Assembly (NCBI RefSeq): GCF_019492185.1
Contig: NZ_JAICCF010000001.1
Coordinates: 1,798,001 to 1,862,000 of the forward strand
DNA length: 64,000 nt
Reading direction: 5' to 3'
Source of the DNA: Chitinophaga rhizophila
Lineage (GTDB): Bacteria; Bacteroidota; Bacteroidia; Chitinophagales; Chitinophagaceae
Shown here: in pieces, positions 25,006-35,800 of the stretch
How the letters are laid out: each line of letters begins with the position of its first letter
Numbering within the stretch: position 1 is the stretch's first letter
Notes under the pieces: model-generated
The model's database searches: none
What the model was told of the DNA's origin: nothing
Seen by the model: the letters and a program-made list of their open reading frames with translations, nothing else
Program-made: the position numbers and the translations under genes

Positions 25006-28000
25006 TTAGAAACGAGCACGAATGCTAGCGCCGTAGCTTCTTGTTGGACCAGCAGTACCTTGATCGATACCTTGAGCAAACCACTGAGAACCTACACCAA
25101 CCTCTGGATCAAGACCTTTAGGCAGTGATTTGTAAACATACAGCAGGTTACGTCCGATCAGAGACAGTTGAACACCCTGGAAACGAGCTTTGTTTGCGAT
25201 GCTCTGTGGTACATTGTAAGTCAGGGCAACTTCACGCAGTTTGATATAGTTGTTTTTGAAAACAGCTGCGCTATAGTCACCGGTGTTACCCCATGTGAAG
25301 TTATTGAAATAGTAATCAGCAGCAGAAATCATTCTGTCGTTAGGAGTACCATCAGCTTTCACACCTGGCAGGATCAGACCATCTTTACGAGGACCGTTTG
25401 GATCAGCTACGAAAGAGAACTGGCTTGGATCCTGGGTTGCTTCATTACCTTCAACACGGTAAGAGATACCGCCACGAGCTAAGTCTCTGTACTGCAGGGA
25501 GCTTTTCAGCATACCTGTACCCATCATGTAATACTGAGGAGTAGAAACCAGGTGACCACCGAAACGATAGTCAAGTGTGAAATCCAGTGCGAAGTTTTTA
25601 TAGCTAACTGTGTTAGAGAAACCACCTACCAGTTTAGGCATGATGTTACCAACTTTTACGTAATCAACAGTGTTGATAGTATAAAGACCGTTTTCGTCAA
25701 CAACTTTGTTACCCTTACCATCAGTTACGTTAGGGTGAACATAGATGTTACCTAATGCATCACCTACCTGAGAACGAATTACAACATATCTGTTATCCAG
25801 GTTGGTTGCTTCCAGGAAGGTCTGTCCGTCAGGTAATGCAGCCAGTTTGTTTCTGTTTACTGCAAAGTTGAAACGGGTGCTCCAACGGAAATCTTTTCTT
25901 TCAATCGGAGTAGCGCTGATTGCAGCTTCAAAACCATAGTTAGCAATGTCACCGGCATTTACCAGCTGAGAGATTGCACCATCAGAAGGTTTAGTGCTTC
26001 TGAACAGGATCTGATCTTTAACCTTATTGTTATAATAACTCAGGTCAACACTGATTCTGTTATCCAGTAATCTCGTTTCCAGACCAAATTCTGATTCTCT
26101 TTTCCTTTCAGATTTCAGACCACCGTTACCGAAATCTTTGTGGTTAGGCTGCTGATACAGTACATTGTTGTTGTTGTACAGCACACCATACTGTGTGTAC
26201 AGTACGTTCGCCTGATACAGGTTAGGGTGGTTACCTACGAAACCGTAAGAACCTCTCAACTTAGCATAGCTAACTGCTTTTGGCATTTTAACTACATCAG
26301 AAAGGATGAAACCTGCGTTGAAAGATGGGTAGAAATAAGAATTTACAGCTACAGGCAGTGTATTGCTTGCTTCGTAACGAGCAGTACCTTCTACATACAG
26401 GAAGCCTTTATAAGCGAAGTTCAGGACACCGAAACCAGCAACATCATACTGAGTTGCACGTTCAGAAACTGCCTGTACCTGCTGTGCAGAGTTCTGCATA
26501 CTGAACCAGTTTTCAGTAACCAGACCGTTCTGTGTGCTTACTCTATTATATTTATAGGTAGTCTTACGAGCAGTATAACCACCGGTAACAGTCATATCCA
26601 GGTCTTTTGTCAGCTTAGGGTTGTACACCACCATCGCATCGCCGTAGAATACGTTGTTATTTCTTGAATCAGTAGCGTACATACCAGAGTAACCAAGTCT
26701 TGCTGGTCTGTCGTTATGACGCATGTCTGAAGAGGACATGTTAGTGAAGTCTCCACCCGCTCTACCTCTGATAGTCAGGTTATCCAGTAATCTGATGCTC
26801 AGGGTAGCAGTGTTGATGAAACGGTTCTGAGTCTCATCGAAGCTGTTACGCAGGTTATCCCAGAAATAATCCAGCAACTGATATGCTCTCAGGTTAAGTG
26901 GGAATCTGTCTTCCGCACCATATGCCAAGTTATTAAATCTTACATATTTGTAACCATCTCTTGTCTGATATCTGGTTTTGAAAACACTCATATCATCCAT
27001 ACGGCCGAACATACCTTCATAAGCGTTGGTAACACTGTTCAGTACGTTAGGACGGTTGTGGTTGAAGAAGTTGTTGTAGCTAGAAATTACATCCAATGTT
27101 ACTCTTTCATGAAGTTTCAGAGTACCATTGAAGTTAAAGTTGTTCTTGTACAGGTTACTTCCTGGCATAATGCTCTTATAATCAAGACGAGTATAAGAGA
27201 AACGGAAACTACCTTTATCATTTGCGTTAGAGATAGCTACGTTTGCCTGTGAGTTGTAACCGGACTGGTAGAAATCTTTATAGTTATTTGGCTGAGCCTC
27301 ATATTTTCTTTTAGAGCCATCCCAGTAGGTAACTTCACGGCCATCAAATCTAGGACCAAATGAAGCATACGCTCTGTAGTAAGGGTGTACATCACCATCA
27401 TTTTCAGTGATCCAACCTTCAGCGTTAGGGTTGTTAGGAGAAGCACCCAGGTTAATACCAGGAGTATAACCAGGTCCAAACTCATTCTGATAATCAGGTG
27501 ACATTGCCAGTCTTTCCTGGTTGAAGGAATAGTTAGCTTCTACACCGAGACCTTTACCTTTTGTACCTTTTTTAGTTGTGATTACTACCACACCATTGGT
27601 CGCTTCAGAACCGTACAGCGCAGTTGCACTCGCACCTTTCAGGATTGTCAGGCTTTCGATATCTTCCGGGTTGATGTCATTCGCACCGTTACCATCGATC
27701 CTTCCATTGCTGGTACCGAAGTTGTTGCTTGCAGGGTTAGAGAAGTTTCTCATTGGCACACCATCAATTACATACAATGGCTGTGTGTTCAGACCTACTG
27801 AAGACACACCTCTCACCTGTACGTTAACAGCGCCACCAGCACCACCTGGAGCAGTCGAGATTTTTACACCCGCAGCTTTACCATACAGGGCAGAACCGAT
27901 GGTAGGGCTGGCAGTCTGAGTCAAATCTTTAGAGCTCACAGTGCTTACAGCATAACCGAGTGCACGTGATTCTCTTTTAATACCCATTGCAGTTACAACA

Positions 28001-28314
28001 ACCTCGTTCAGGTTCTTGTTATCTTCCTGCAATGTGATGTTGATTGTAGTTTTTCCAGCAACAGGAATTTCCTGGGAAACAAATCCTACATACGAAATTA
28101 CCAGTGTTCCTTCTGCTGGTACAGACAGCCTGAAAGTACCGTCTGGATTCGACATGGCGCCATTAGAGACACCCTTTTCTTTAACGGTCACGCCAGGGAG
28201 AGGGGTCCCTTTGGCATCTTTGATAGTTCCCGTCACCGCTATCTTAGTCTGTGCTAACGCAGTAAAGCAGCAGCATAAGAAAAGCAATGTGCACACTAAG
28301 AGAGATCTTCGCAT
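25006..28314 (-). CDS. SusC/RagA-family TonB-linked outer membrane receptor
   Basis: 1102-aa TonB-dependent transporter. Signal peptide MRRSLLVCTLLFLCCCFTALA, a carboxypeptidase-like regulatory domain (about 27-100, GTIKDAKGTPLPGVTVKEKG), the LNEVVVTAMGIKR segment near 103-115, a plug domain (about 120-240, PLYVIDGVPM and ILKGASATALYGSEATNGVV) and a 22-strand barrel ending in ARF. No STN domain, so it is probably not a direct sigma/anti-sigma signaller. It forms a pair with the susD gene 32 bp downstream. The copper/haem proteins on both sides suggest import of a ligand linked to oxidative chemistry; that is inference. Confidence 0.95.
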   Translation of the reverse strand: MRRSLLVCTLLFLCCCFTALAQTKIAVTGTIKDAKGTPLPGVTVKEKGVSNGAMSNPDGTFRLSVPAEGTLVISYVGFVSQEIPVAGKTTINITLQEDNKNLNEVVVTAMGIKRESRALGYAVSTVSSKDLTQTASPTIGSALYGKAAGVKISTAPGGAGGAVNVQVRGVSSVGLNTQPLYVIDGVPMRNFSNPASNNFGTSNGRIDGNGANDINPEDIESLTILKGASATALYGSEATNGVVVITTKKGTKGKGLGVEANYSFNQERLAMSPDYQNEFGPGYTPGINLGASPNNPNAEGWITENDGDVHPYYRAYASFGPRFDGREVTYWDGSKRKYEAQPNNYKDFYQSGYNSQANVAISNANDKGSFRFSYTRLDYKSIMPGSNLYKNNFNFNGTLKLHERVTLDVISSYNNFFNHNRPNVLNSVTNAYEGMFGRMDDMSVFKTRYQTRDGYKYVRFNNLAYGAEDRFPLNLRAYQLLDYFWDNLRNSFDETQNRFINTATLSIRLLDNLTIRGRAGGDFTNMSSSDMRHNDRPARLGYSGMYATDSRNNNVFYGDAMVVYNPKLTKDLDMTVTGGYTARKTTYKYNRVSTQNGLVTENWFSMQNSAQQVQAVSERATQYDVAGFGVLNFAYKGFLYVEGTARYEASNTLPVAVNSYFYPSFNAGFILSDVVKMPKAVSYAKLRGSYGFVGNHPNLYQANVLYTQYGVLYNNNNVLYQQPNHKDFGNGGLKSERKRESEFGLETRLLDNRISVDLSYYNNKVKDQILFRSTKPSDGAISQLVNAGDIANYGFEAAISATPIERKDFRWSTRFNFAVNRNKLAALPDGQTFLEATNLDNRYVVIRSQVGDALGNIYVHPNVTDGKGNKVVDENGLYTINTVDYVKVGNIMPKLVGGFSNTVSYKNFALDFTLDYRFGGHLVSTPQYYMMGTGMLKSSLQYRDLARGGISYRVEGNEATQDPSQFSFVADPNGPRKDGLILPGVKADGTPNDRMISAADYYFNNFTWGNTGDYSAAVFKNNYIKLREVALTYNVPQSIANKARFQGVQLSLIGRNLLYVYKSLPKGLDPEVGVGSQWFAQGIDQGTAGPTRSYGASIRARF

Positions 28315-28773
28315 AGCTTTCTTTTGGATTTTAGTTTATTATGTTTGTTTAGTCTTATGAAACACACAGGTATAGTTGCACCTCTCCCATTAAGAGGTAA
28401 CACTTCATGTTCCTTCATAAAAAATCTTTACTACAATGCTGAGATTAAAAAGCAGATTCGTTTACCTTCTTGCACAGTTTCCTTCTTTACAATAGCACCT
28501 TATTTTATGAACAGTATCAGCGTAAATCATTCGGCATAGGTGATACTTTATTCCGATACTTCTATTGTTGGTTCTCCACTGTTCTATATGTCCCTTATTT
28601 ATTCGCTTTCCTCAATTCACACATTAAATAATATTATTATTTCTCTTTCGAACGCCAAGCTAAAAAATAAAAACAGAATGAACAAGAAACATTTAACAGA
28701 TTTTTGTGCTATTGTTAACAATCAGGTTAAAACGAGAAATTTGCACAATGAAATAATAAAATAGTATTATATC
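28315..28773. other. Intergenic region upstream of the susC at 25006-28314
   Basis: About 460 AT-rich bases with no convincing gene. This must hold the promoter of the susC/susD pair, but I see no clean TAnnTTTG box. A half-site resembling the LacI palindrome (TTAAAACGAGAAAT near 28726) is present but is not symmetric. AATAATATTATT near 28627 is simple AT sequence. Confidence 0.5.
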
Positions 28774-30108
28774 CTATTTCAATATGTTTTCATTTTTCAG
28801 CGGAATTGTTTCGTCTCCTTTCTCATAATTCAGATAAAGCATCACTAATGTTAACATTTCATCTGTCGATTTCATGTCTCCACTAGAGTAGATCAGCCGT
28901 GGGGGCGATGATGGGTTAGCCGGGTTAGCAGCGGTGTTGTCGTAGATCGCCTCAATATGGATGACCGTACCCTTGGGTAACTTCAATAATTTAGGGTACC
29001 AGTAAACTTCCTGCCATTTAAAATCCCAGTCGGTGACTGATACCATCTTAACAGTATCTCCGACAGGAGTAACGCCAAATGCCTTGAACTTCTTCCCAAT
29101 GTAATGCATGTGTGGCCACACATACATTATAGACTGGTCTTCAGGCACTGTAACTTTAAGACGGAACGTTTTAACTGCATCCGCCGGTATATAGAAAAAT
29201 GGATCAATGTCCTTCTCACCTACTCCTCCTGAACCAAAACTCACTGCGCGTATCTCCCTTTTTACCGGCGTTTTAGTAAAGAACAACTGTATGCCACTGA
29301 TATTGTCCTCCTCTTTTCCGACCGGCGCGTAATGCAACGTCAGCAGGATTACACCGCGTTTAGGCATTACCCAGCCAATGTTTTTAGGGTAAGACTCGCA
29401 CGTCGCTCCGGGAATCCAGCCTCCATAATATATCATTCGCTGCCGGAAAGGTACATACTGAAGGTACTTTCCCCTGTCTTCCTCTGTTAGGTTAATATAC
29501 TCCTGTCCGGCATAAATATCAAGGTCAGGTACAGCATCAATTTCATAATTGGCGTGATGGATAACCTTTCTGTTGCTGGACACGAACTCAATTGCCTCTA
29601 CATTCATATCTGCCGGTAACTCAAACGGTATTTTATATACAATGAATCGCTCCTTGTTGTCTGCTTTCAAGTGAAAGGGGCGAGACATTTGTAATATAGT
29701 GTCCGGCTGACGGCTATAATGCGTCCCTTCCTGGTATCTGACTGGCTCCTGTTTCGCTACATCTTTGCCTTTCGGCATTTTAGTGTCCGCCCATTCCGCA
29801 ATCATCCTGATCTCCTCGTCTGTCAGACGTCTTTCATTGGCAAAGCTGGCATAGTGCGTATCCGCTTTCCATGGGGGCATATATCGGCTTTGAGTCACCT
29901 GCTTGATAAACGCCGCTCTTTTCGCCACGTCTTCATAAGTAACCAGCTCAAACGGTGCCGCATCTGCCTTCTTATGGCAAGGTGTACAATTAGTGTGAAT
30001 GATCGGCGCTATATGCTGATTCCACGTAATTTTCTGCGCAGATGCGCCTTGCATAGTTCTTAAAAAGATTGCCAATAATATTATCACAACCCTACAGTGC
30101 ATGCTCAC
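28774..30108 (-). CDS. Secreted c-type cytochrome fused to a type II copper monooxygenase-like (PHM-like) domain (paralogue)
   Basis: 444-aa paralogue of the 21929-23251 protein, very similar along its whole length. Signal peptide about 1-24. Haem motif CTPCH (41-45) with RYMPPWKAD (Met 78). Copper ligand pattern conserved: IHHANY (H184-H185), TLHYAP (H259), PHMH (H333, H335) and DEM (M418). The conserved GSGGVGEKDI block lies between the second and third sites. It is 17 bp downstream of the redoxin gene, so both are probably made together, and upstream of the second susC/susD pair. All six ligands are kept in both copies, which argues for two active enzymes with different substrates or expression rather than a decaying duplicate. 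Confidence 0.82.
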   Translation of the reverse strand: MSMHCRVVIILLAIFLRTMQGASAQKITWNQHIAPIIHTNCTPCHKKADAAPFELVTYEDVAKRAAFIKQVTQSRYMPPWKADTHYASFANERRLTDEEIRMIAEWADTKMPKGKDVAKQEPVRYQEGTHYSRQPDTILQMSRPFHLKADNKERFIVYKIPFELPADMNVEAIEFVSSNRKVIHHANYEIDAVPDLDIYAGQEYINLTEEDRGKYLQYVPFRQRMIYYGGWIPGATCESYPKNIGWVMPKRGVILLTLHYAPVGKEEDNISGIQLFFTKTPVKREIRAVSFGSGGVGEKDIDPFFYIPADAVKTFRLKVTVPEDQSIMYVWPHMHYIGKKFKAFGVTPVGDTVKMVSVTDWDFKWQEVYWYPKLLKLPKGTVIHIEAIYDNTAANPANPSSPPRLIYSSGDMKSTDEMLTLVMLYLNYEKGDETIPLKNENILK

Positions 30109-30125
30109 CAGATTGGTATATTAGA

Positions 30126-30701
30126 TTAATAATTGCTGATAAGACAACCAATTGGTCGTGTGGAATATGTCAAGTCGCTGCCTGATAGCAGGTTCTCTAT
30201 AGCCAGTTCCAGGTAACGCTTACTCGCTTTAGCGCGCTTGGTACCTAATCCGGTTACCCAGTCATCGATCAGGCCACGGTAGTATTCCCTTCCATTTTCA
30301 CCTATCAGCAAGGCTTCCGGAGTCACTGTAGCCCGCAAGTAGTCCGCTACCTGCTTATCCGGATCCATCAGTATTGGAAACGATATTTTATAATCTTTGG
30401 CATATTCTCCAACCATCTCTCTTGTAAACGTCTTTCCACTCACAATGCCATAGAACTGTATCTCTGGATATTTACTTTGTATTGCCTGTACAACCGGCGC
30501 ATAATTCTTACACAACGGGCATTCCGGAGAAAGAAAAAGGTATACAACCGCTTTCCCCTTAGGCCTGATGGTATGGGTCTTTCCTTTGTAATCTTTTAAT
30601 TTCTCTCCCGTTATTTTTCCAGTACTGGCTATCAGATGTGTCGTAATGGTTTGAAAGGATAGCAGCCCTGACAACAGGACCCAAAAAAATAATTTAGGCA
30701 T
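30126..30701 (-). CDS. Exported redoxin (AhpC/TSA, TlpA-like thioredoxin fold)
   Basis: 191-aa thioredoxin-fold protein with an N-terminal signal or anchor (about 1-26). The active site is SPECPLCKNY (C61, C64), a CxxC in the redoxin position, followed by the FPILMDPDKQVADYLRATVTPEALLI block with the cis-Pro (VTPEA). The C terminus ends RPIGCLISNY, with an isolated Cys (C186), a Gly-Cys ending I associate with redoxins found next to cytochrome/copper monooxygenase proteins. Likely roles are reducing disulfides, delivering or reducing copper, or protecting the neighbouring enzyme from peroxide. It is upstream of, and probably co-transcribed with, the paralogous copper/haem gene. Confidence 0.85.
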   Translation of the reverse strand: MPKLFFWVLLSGLLSFQTITTHLIASTGKITGEKLKDYKGKTHTIRPKGKAVVYLFLSPECPLCKNYAPVVQAIQSKYPEIQFYGIVSGKTFTREMVGEYAKDYKISFPILMDPDKQVADYLRATVTPEALLIGENGREYYRGLIDDWVTGLGTKRAKASKRYLELAIENLLSGSDLTYSTRPIGCLISNY

Positions 30702-30857
30702 AGTGACAATTGTTTTCTCATAACAGTATATCCGATCGTTCGTGATGCAGAGTAGTTAGGTAATTGCTACTCAGGCTCTCATAGATTCTTATAGATGTTG
30801 TGGTTGATATACATCCTAGTTTCTCATATGCAGCAATATACAATTAAAACAAGTAAT

Positions 30858-30891
30858 AAAAAAAATCCATGCATAAGCATGGATTTTTTTT
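30858..30891 (-). terminator. Terminator after the susC/susD pair
   Basis: 15-bp stem (30858-30872 with 30877-30891) with ATAA loop, flanked by A- and T-runs, so it can act on both strands. It ends the susC-susD transcript about 20 nt after the susD stop codon and separates it from the redoxin gene. Confidence 0.85.
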
Positions 30892-30911
30892 ATATTATCC
30901 TATATTCTTTT

Positions 30912-32804
30912 CTAGTGTTTAGCCCACCATAATGGAGTAAGTACTGCATCTGCACCTTCAAGCAATGATACTGCCTGTTGGTATCCCTCAGCATTACTAT
31001 TGGGGAGCCCGCTCGGGTATCTTAGACGCTGCGGGAAGAACCGAATATCACTTGTCATGTAATTACCAGCATTAAGTGCCGGTAAATTTGGCAAAGGACG
31101 TTCAATAGCTGGATTCTCATAGAATGGTAATCCCAGACGGCGCTGATCGCTCCATGCTTCCAGCGGTAACCATGGCACCTGAGCAATAAACTTCTGTGTT
31201 ATAATCTTGGTCAAAGCATCATTTTTCACCGTACCATTTTTATACAGCGTATTTGACGGATACAGGATATTGGCTGTACCAGGAGCTTTGGTGTATGCGT
31301 CAATATAATTCATAGCATGCGTTGCTCCAGGCTCTGTTGTATGCGTCCATCGTACAGAAGTGCCTGCTCTGTTGTAGTCCTGAGATGCCAGGTAAGTGCT
31401 GAGGAACTGAGTTACTCCCCAATACTCAAAACTTTTTGAAACACCTGTCTCATATGCATTCTGTGCAGATACCGGAGTAGCCCAACCTCTAACCGCGGCT
31501 TCAGCCATCAGAAAATAAGTCTCCCATGGTGCAAAGAATATACGCTGACTAGTGCTGTTTCTGAAACGTTGTGCCAAGCGAGGATTAGTACCCGGATATG
31601 TATAAAGGAAGTTTTTCGCTCCCTTTTCACCCCAGTCTCCTGTTGTCGCTGCATTCCAGGTGAAAGACGCATTTACTTCTCCAAAACCGTCCATATTACG
31701 CTTTACAGTTTTCGCGTCATTGGTGTAAGTTGGATAAGGAGAGAAATCAGGGTTATTGAACTGCCCTGGAACAATAAATGTCTTATAAGCACGAGGGTCA
31801 ATAGTCTGTTGCAAACCATCAAACCAATAACCAGCAACAGGATCATTCGTCATAGACGCCATGTGATTGGCAAACTTCAGCCCCACATAATCAGCAGGTT
31901 TGATATACTTATGCAGTGAATCCGGCAATTGCTGCTGAGAAGGTATACCACCCAGACCAACATACAGATTATTAAGTGTTGCCGACAGCAATTGTGCGTT
32001 CCACTCACGGCTCATCACACCTGTTAAGTCATCCCATCCTGGTTTTTCTTGTACTTTGAAAATATGATCTGCTTCGGTAATCAGTTTCCCGGTAGCTACT
32101 GCCGCTTCAAATTCTGTCTTTGCCTTCTCTGTATCTACCTCTGACAAACGCATAGCCAGGCGCATACGCAGGGAGTTAGCGTAGCGGACCCATTTAGCAT
32201 AATTATATCCATACGCAGGATCGAAATTGCTCAGACCATCAGGATTGGCTACTGATTCGTCTATAGCGGCTACCGCTTCTGTAAGCTCTTTCAGGATATA
32301 ATAGTATACTTCTTTTACACTATTGAACTCAGGGTTCTTTGACTGGAAAGCTTCAATTGGCAGCGGACCAAAGTTATCTGACGCTTCACTTAATAGGTAA
32401 GCTCTCCATATACGCGCTACCTGCAACAGGTTTTTTGTATGCGGTTTAGCCGAATTGTCAGCCATTCTTTTCTCGGCCAACTCTATTGCCAAGTTGATAC
32501 CATTCAGCCAACCAGACACCTGATTATAGTAGGCGGATGTCCATCCATCATCATAACCGCCGCTAGAGAGACCACCTTGTCTGTGCTGGCGACCGGCGGT
32601 TTTCCAGTAAAGCACGAAAGAACGTTCTGCTACATCAGGATTCATCTGCGCACCTGTGATGGAACCGTTAATTGCGTATTCTACTTCTACCTGGCCTTCA
32701 CTTGCACTATTAGGATCGTTGTTAATCTCTTCAAACTTAGAGCACGACTGTAACAATAAGCTACCAGTCAATACTAAACAAGCACTCTTTATTATAGCTT
32801 TCAT
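30912..32804 (-). CDS. SusD/RagB-family surface lipoprotein (SusD-like 2)
   Basis: 630-aa outer-membrane lipoprotein. ATG 32804 gives MKAIIKSACLVLTGSLLLQSC with lipobox LLQSC; the frame from 32822 only adds six residues. The order SKFEEINNDPNSASEG, SEASDNFGPLPIEAF, KWVRYANSLRMRLAMRLSE and AWSDQRRLGLPF is that of the SusD-like 2 family. At 630 aa it is about 100 longer than the other three SusD proteins here, with extra sequence in the middle region (about 270-420). It follows its susC partner with 18 bp between start and stop. Ligand unknown. Confidence 0.92.
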   Translation of the reverse strand: MKAIIKSACLVLTGSLLLQSCSKFEEINNDPNSASEGQVEVEYAINGSITGAQMNPDVAERSFVLYWKTAGRQHRQGGLSSGGYDDGWTSAYYNQVSGWLNGINLAIELAEKRMADNSAKPHTKNLLQVARIWRAYLLSEASDNFGPLPIEAFQSKNPEFNSVKEVYYYILKELTEAVAAIDESVANPDGLSNFDPAYGYNYAKWVRYANSLRMRLAMRLSEVDTEKAKTEFEAAVATGKLITEADHIFKVQEKPGWDDLTGVMSREWNAQLLSATLNNLYVGLGGIPSQQQLPDSLHKYIKPADYVGLKFANHMASMTNDPVAGYWFDGLQQTIDPRAYKTFIVPGQFNNPDFSPYPTYTNDAKTVKRNMDGFGEVNASFTWNAATTGDWGEKGAKNFLYTYPGTNPRLAQRFRNSTSQRIFFAPWETYFLMAEAAVRGWATPVSAQNAYETGVSKSFEYWGVTQFLSTYLASQDYNRAGTSVRWTHTTEPGATHAMNYIDAYTKAPGTANILYPSNTLYKNGTVKNDALTKIITQKFIAQVPWLPLEAWSDQRRLGLPFYENPAIERPLPNLPALNAGNYMTSDIRFFPQRLRYPSGLPNSNAEGYQQAVSLLEGADAVLTPLWWAKH

Positions 32805-32822
32805 AAATTCTTTTTTCAACAA

Positions 32823-35800
32823 TTAGAAACCAACAGTTAAGTTAAACAGGAAAGAACGTGATGTCGGAGCACTACCTGCTTCAAAACCTGTAGCATTCGT
32901 GTAAGTTGCATACACCGCCTCTGGATCAAGCCCTTTCATATGGCTGGAGATCATCCACACGTTGGTGCAGGTGAAACCAATGCTTGCTCTCTGTACTGGT
33001 GTTCTTGACAGCAATTTACCTGGCAGGTTATAATTCAGATTCAGGTTCCTCAGACGAACATTTGTTGCATCATACAGGTTTGCTTCAACAATACCAACGT
33101 TGGTACCATTGATAGCTAAAGACCAGTATTGCTCAGGTCTAACCGCTACGGTGTTCTGATCATAGGTTTTTGTTTGCTCATTATACACTACACCATCCAC
33201 TACAAATTCATCACGTTTGCCGTTCACAACAGTTTCTGCCGCCATACCATTTCTCTGCAGGGCAGAGTGTGTACCTGAGAACATCTTTCCTCCGATACGT
33301 GCATCTACCTGGAAACCTAGAGAGAATGCTTTGTAATAGAACGTGTTTGTCACACCCAGCATACCAACCGGCTGTTGATTACCCAAATATCTCTTATCGG
33401 GTGTAGCCAACGGAAATCCACTTGCGCTTACTATCATCTTACCAAATGCAGGGCTATTTGGATCTTCTACACGCTGGAACGCAGTACCCCATATATCACC
33501 ATACTTCTGATGGGTTTTTGCCAGTACTTGTACATCATCAAAGCCACCCAATGGATAAGTACTAATACCCGGTGTCAGCTCTTCAATTGTATTTTTGTTA
33601 TTGGAATAGTTAACTGTTACATCCCATGACAACCCTTTTGGATTATCCAATGCACGTGCATTCAGCATCAGCTCGATACCAGTATTCTGGATATTACCTG
33701 CGTTAATCTTTCTTTTTGTATAACCACTCAATGGGTCCATCGGCAGATCTATCAGCTGACGGGTTGCATTAGACTTATACCATGCGAAATCCACACTCAG
33801 GCGATTGTTGAAAAAGCGTGCTTCAGCACCCATTTCTGTTGATTTGATCAGTTCACTGCGAACGTTCGGATCATATAGTACTGGTTTTCTTTTTACTACT
33901 GTATTACCGTTAGGATCTTTAGTCACTTCATACGTGTTGTACAGGCTATATGGATCCAGGTCATTACCAGCCATCGCATAAGACGCACGTAATTTACCAT
34001 AGGAAAGCCATGAAGGGAGGCTGCCTCCCAGGTGTGAAATCATCTCGGTAACTACAAGTGATGAACTCACAGACGGATAGAAATACGACTGATTGGCTTT
34101 GCTTAACGCTGAAGACCAGTCATTACGCATTGTTACATCCACAAACCAGTATGCATCCCAATTCAGACCAATGCTTCCATATACGGAGTTGATCCTTTTT
34201 TCGCTCAGGAACGGAGTGATTGATGGCGCAGATCTTCCGTTGTTAAGGAAGAAGAAATCAGGTATCTGCAATTCACCTACAGAGGCATCCAGCTTATCAC
34301 GCTTCTGTCTCATCAGGTTTCCACCTACAGTCAGCGCACCTCCCAGTTTACCAATGACATTGTCTTTTCTTGCAGTCACCAATGCACTGTAGTTTAATTC
34401 TGAGAAGGTTTCTTTACCATGGCTGTAGCTGCCATTCACCGGAGAAGGACTACCTGCATAACGCTTAGCTTCTATGTTAGTACCGTACATATCAGCGCCT
34501 GCTTTTAATTCAGCATTCAGCCAGGATGTGAAATCATATTTCAATGCCCCTGTCATCAGGAAACGGTCTCTTACGTCTTCGTTCAGATCGTATTGTCTTG
34601 CCCAGTACGGATTAATAGCATTACCGTTACCATACCATAACATTTTGCCGTTGTCCCTTCTTGCTACGCTGAAATCTCTGATGTCCATGTTTACAGGCAA
34701 CATGTAAATGGTACGGAATACGTTACCTGAGTTATCACCATTTTGTGGACGGTTATTAGCTCTGGAATTGATGTATTGTATTTTGGTATCGGTTGTCCAG
34801 CGTTTGGATGCACCAAAGCGCGATACAGCACGGGCGGTCAGATTAGTACGATTCAGGTTAGCGCCTGGAATAATACCTTTATCAGTAAGGTGAGTAATGG
34901 AAGTGTAGATAGAGGTACCCTCACTCACTTGCTGCTGGAAAGAGATAGTATTCTTAAAATTAAATCCTCTGTTAAAATAGTTGTTTACATTGTCATATGT
35001 CCTTAATTGGGTTTCTTTACCCTGCCAGTCTGTTACTGTCTGGCCTTCAATAGCGGGACCCCAGTTTACTGTTTCCTCCGGATTAAAGATGTTTTCTTTA
35101 CCTTGAGCAAAAGTGTTCTGTCTGTTAGGTTGCGCGAAGATATCAGAGAAGCCTACCTGAGAGGTATAAGTAATACCTAGACCTTTCTGTTTTCTACCAG
35201 TCTTGGTGGTGATAAGGATCACACCGTTACCAGCGCGGGAACCATATAATGCAGATGCTGCAGGACCTTTCAATACCGACATAGACTCAATGTCGTCCGG
35301 GTTAACGTCAGCAAGACCATTACCCATATCTTTGGAAGGATTCCAATAGTCATTATTAGAAGCGCCGGTGAAGTTATCCAGAGGAATACCGTCAACAACG
35401 ATCAGTGGCTGGTTACCACCTTCTCTAAAAGAGTTATTACCACGCAGGGTAATTTTAGTAGAACCAGCAGGACCATTGCTAGAACGGAGTACCTGTAGGC
35501 CGGCTACTTTACCGGTCAATGCGTTAGCCAGGTTACTTTCCCTTGCAGCAACCAGCTTCTCACCACTAACTTCCTGCAATGCATAACCCAGTGATTTCTT
35601 TTCACGTTTTATACCCAGCGCAGTTACAACCACTTCGCCAAGATTTTTGTTATCAACGACCAGACTCACATTAAGTGTGCTCACGCCGTTTACAGCTACT
35701 TCCTGTGAGATAAACCCTATACCGGAAACTACCAGCACAGCTTTGGGGTCAACCTGTAGTCTGAATGATCCGGCCGCGTCTGTAAGCGCGCCATTTTTAG

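Noticed and set aside
26140-26667. 175-aa plus-strand ORF inside a susC gene
   Set aside because: Antisense to a clear SusC barrel region; composition looks like a frame shadow.
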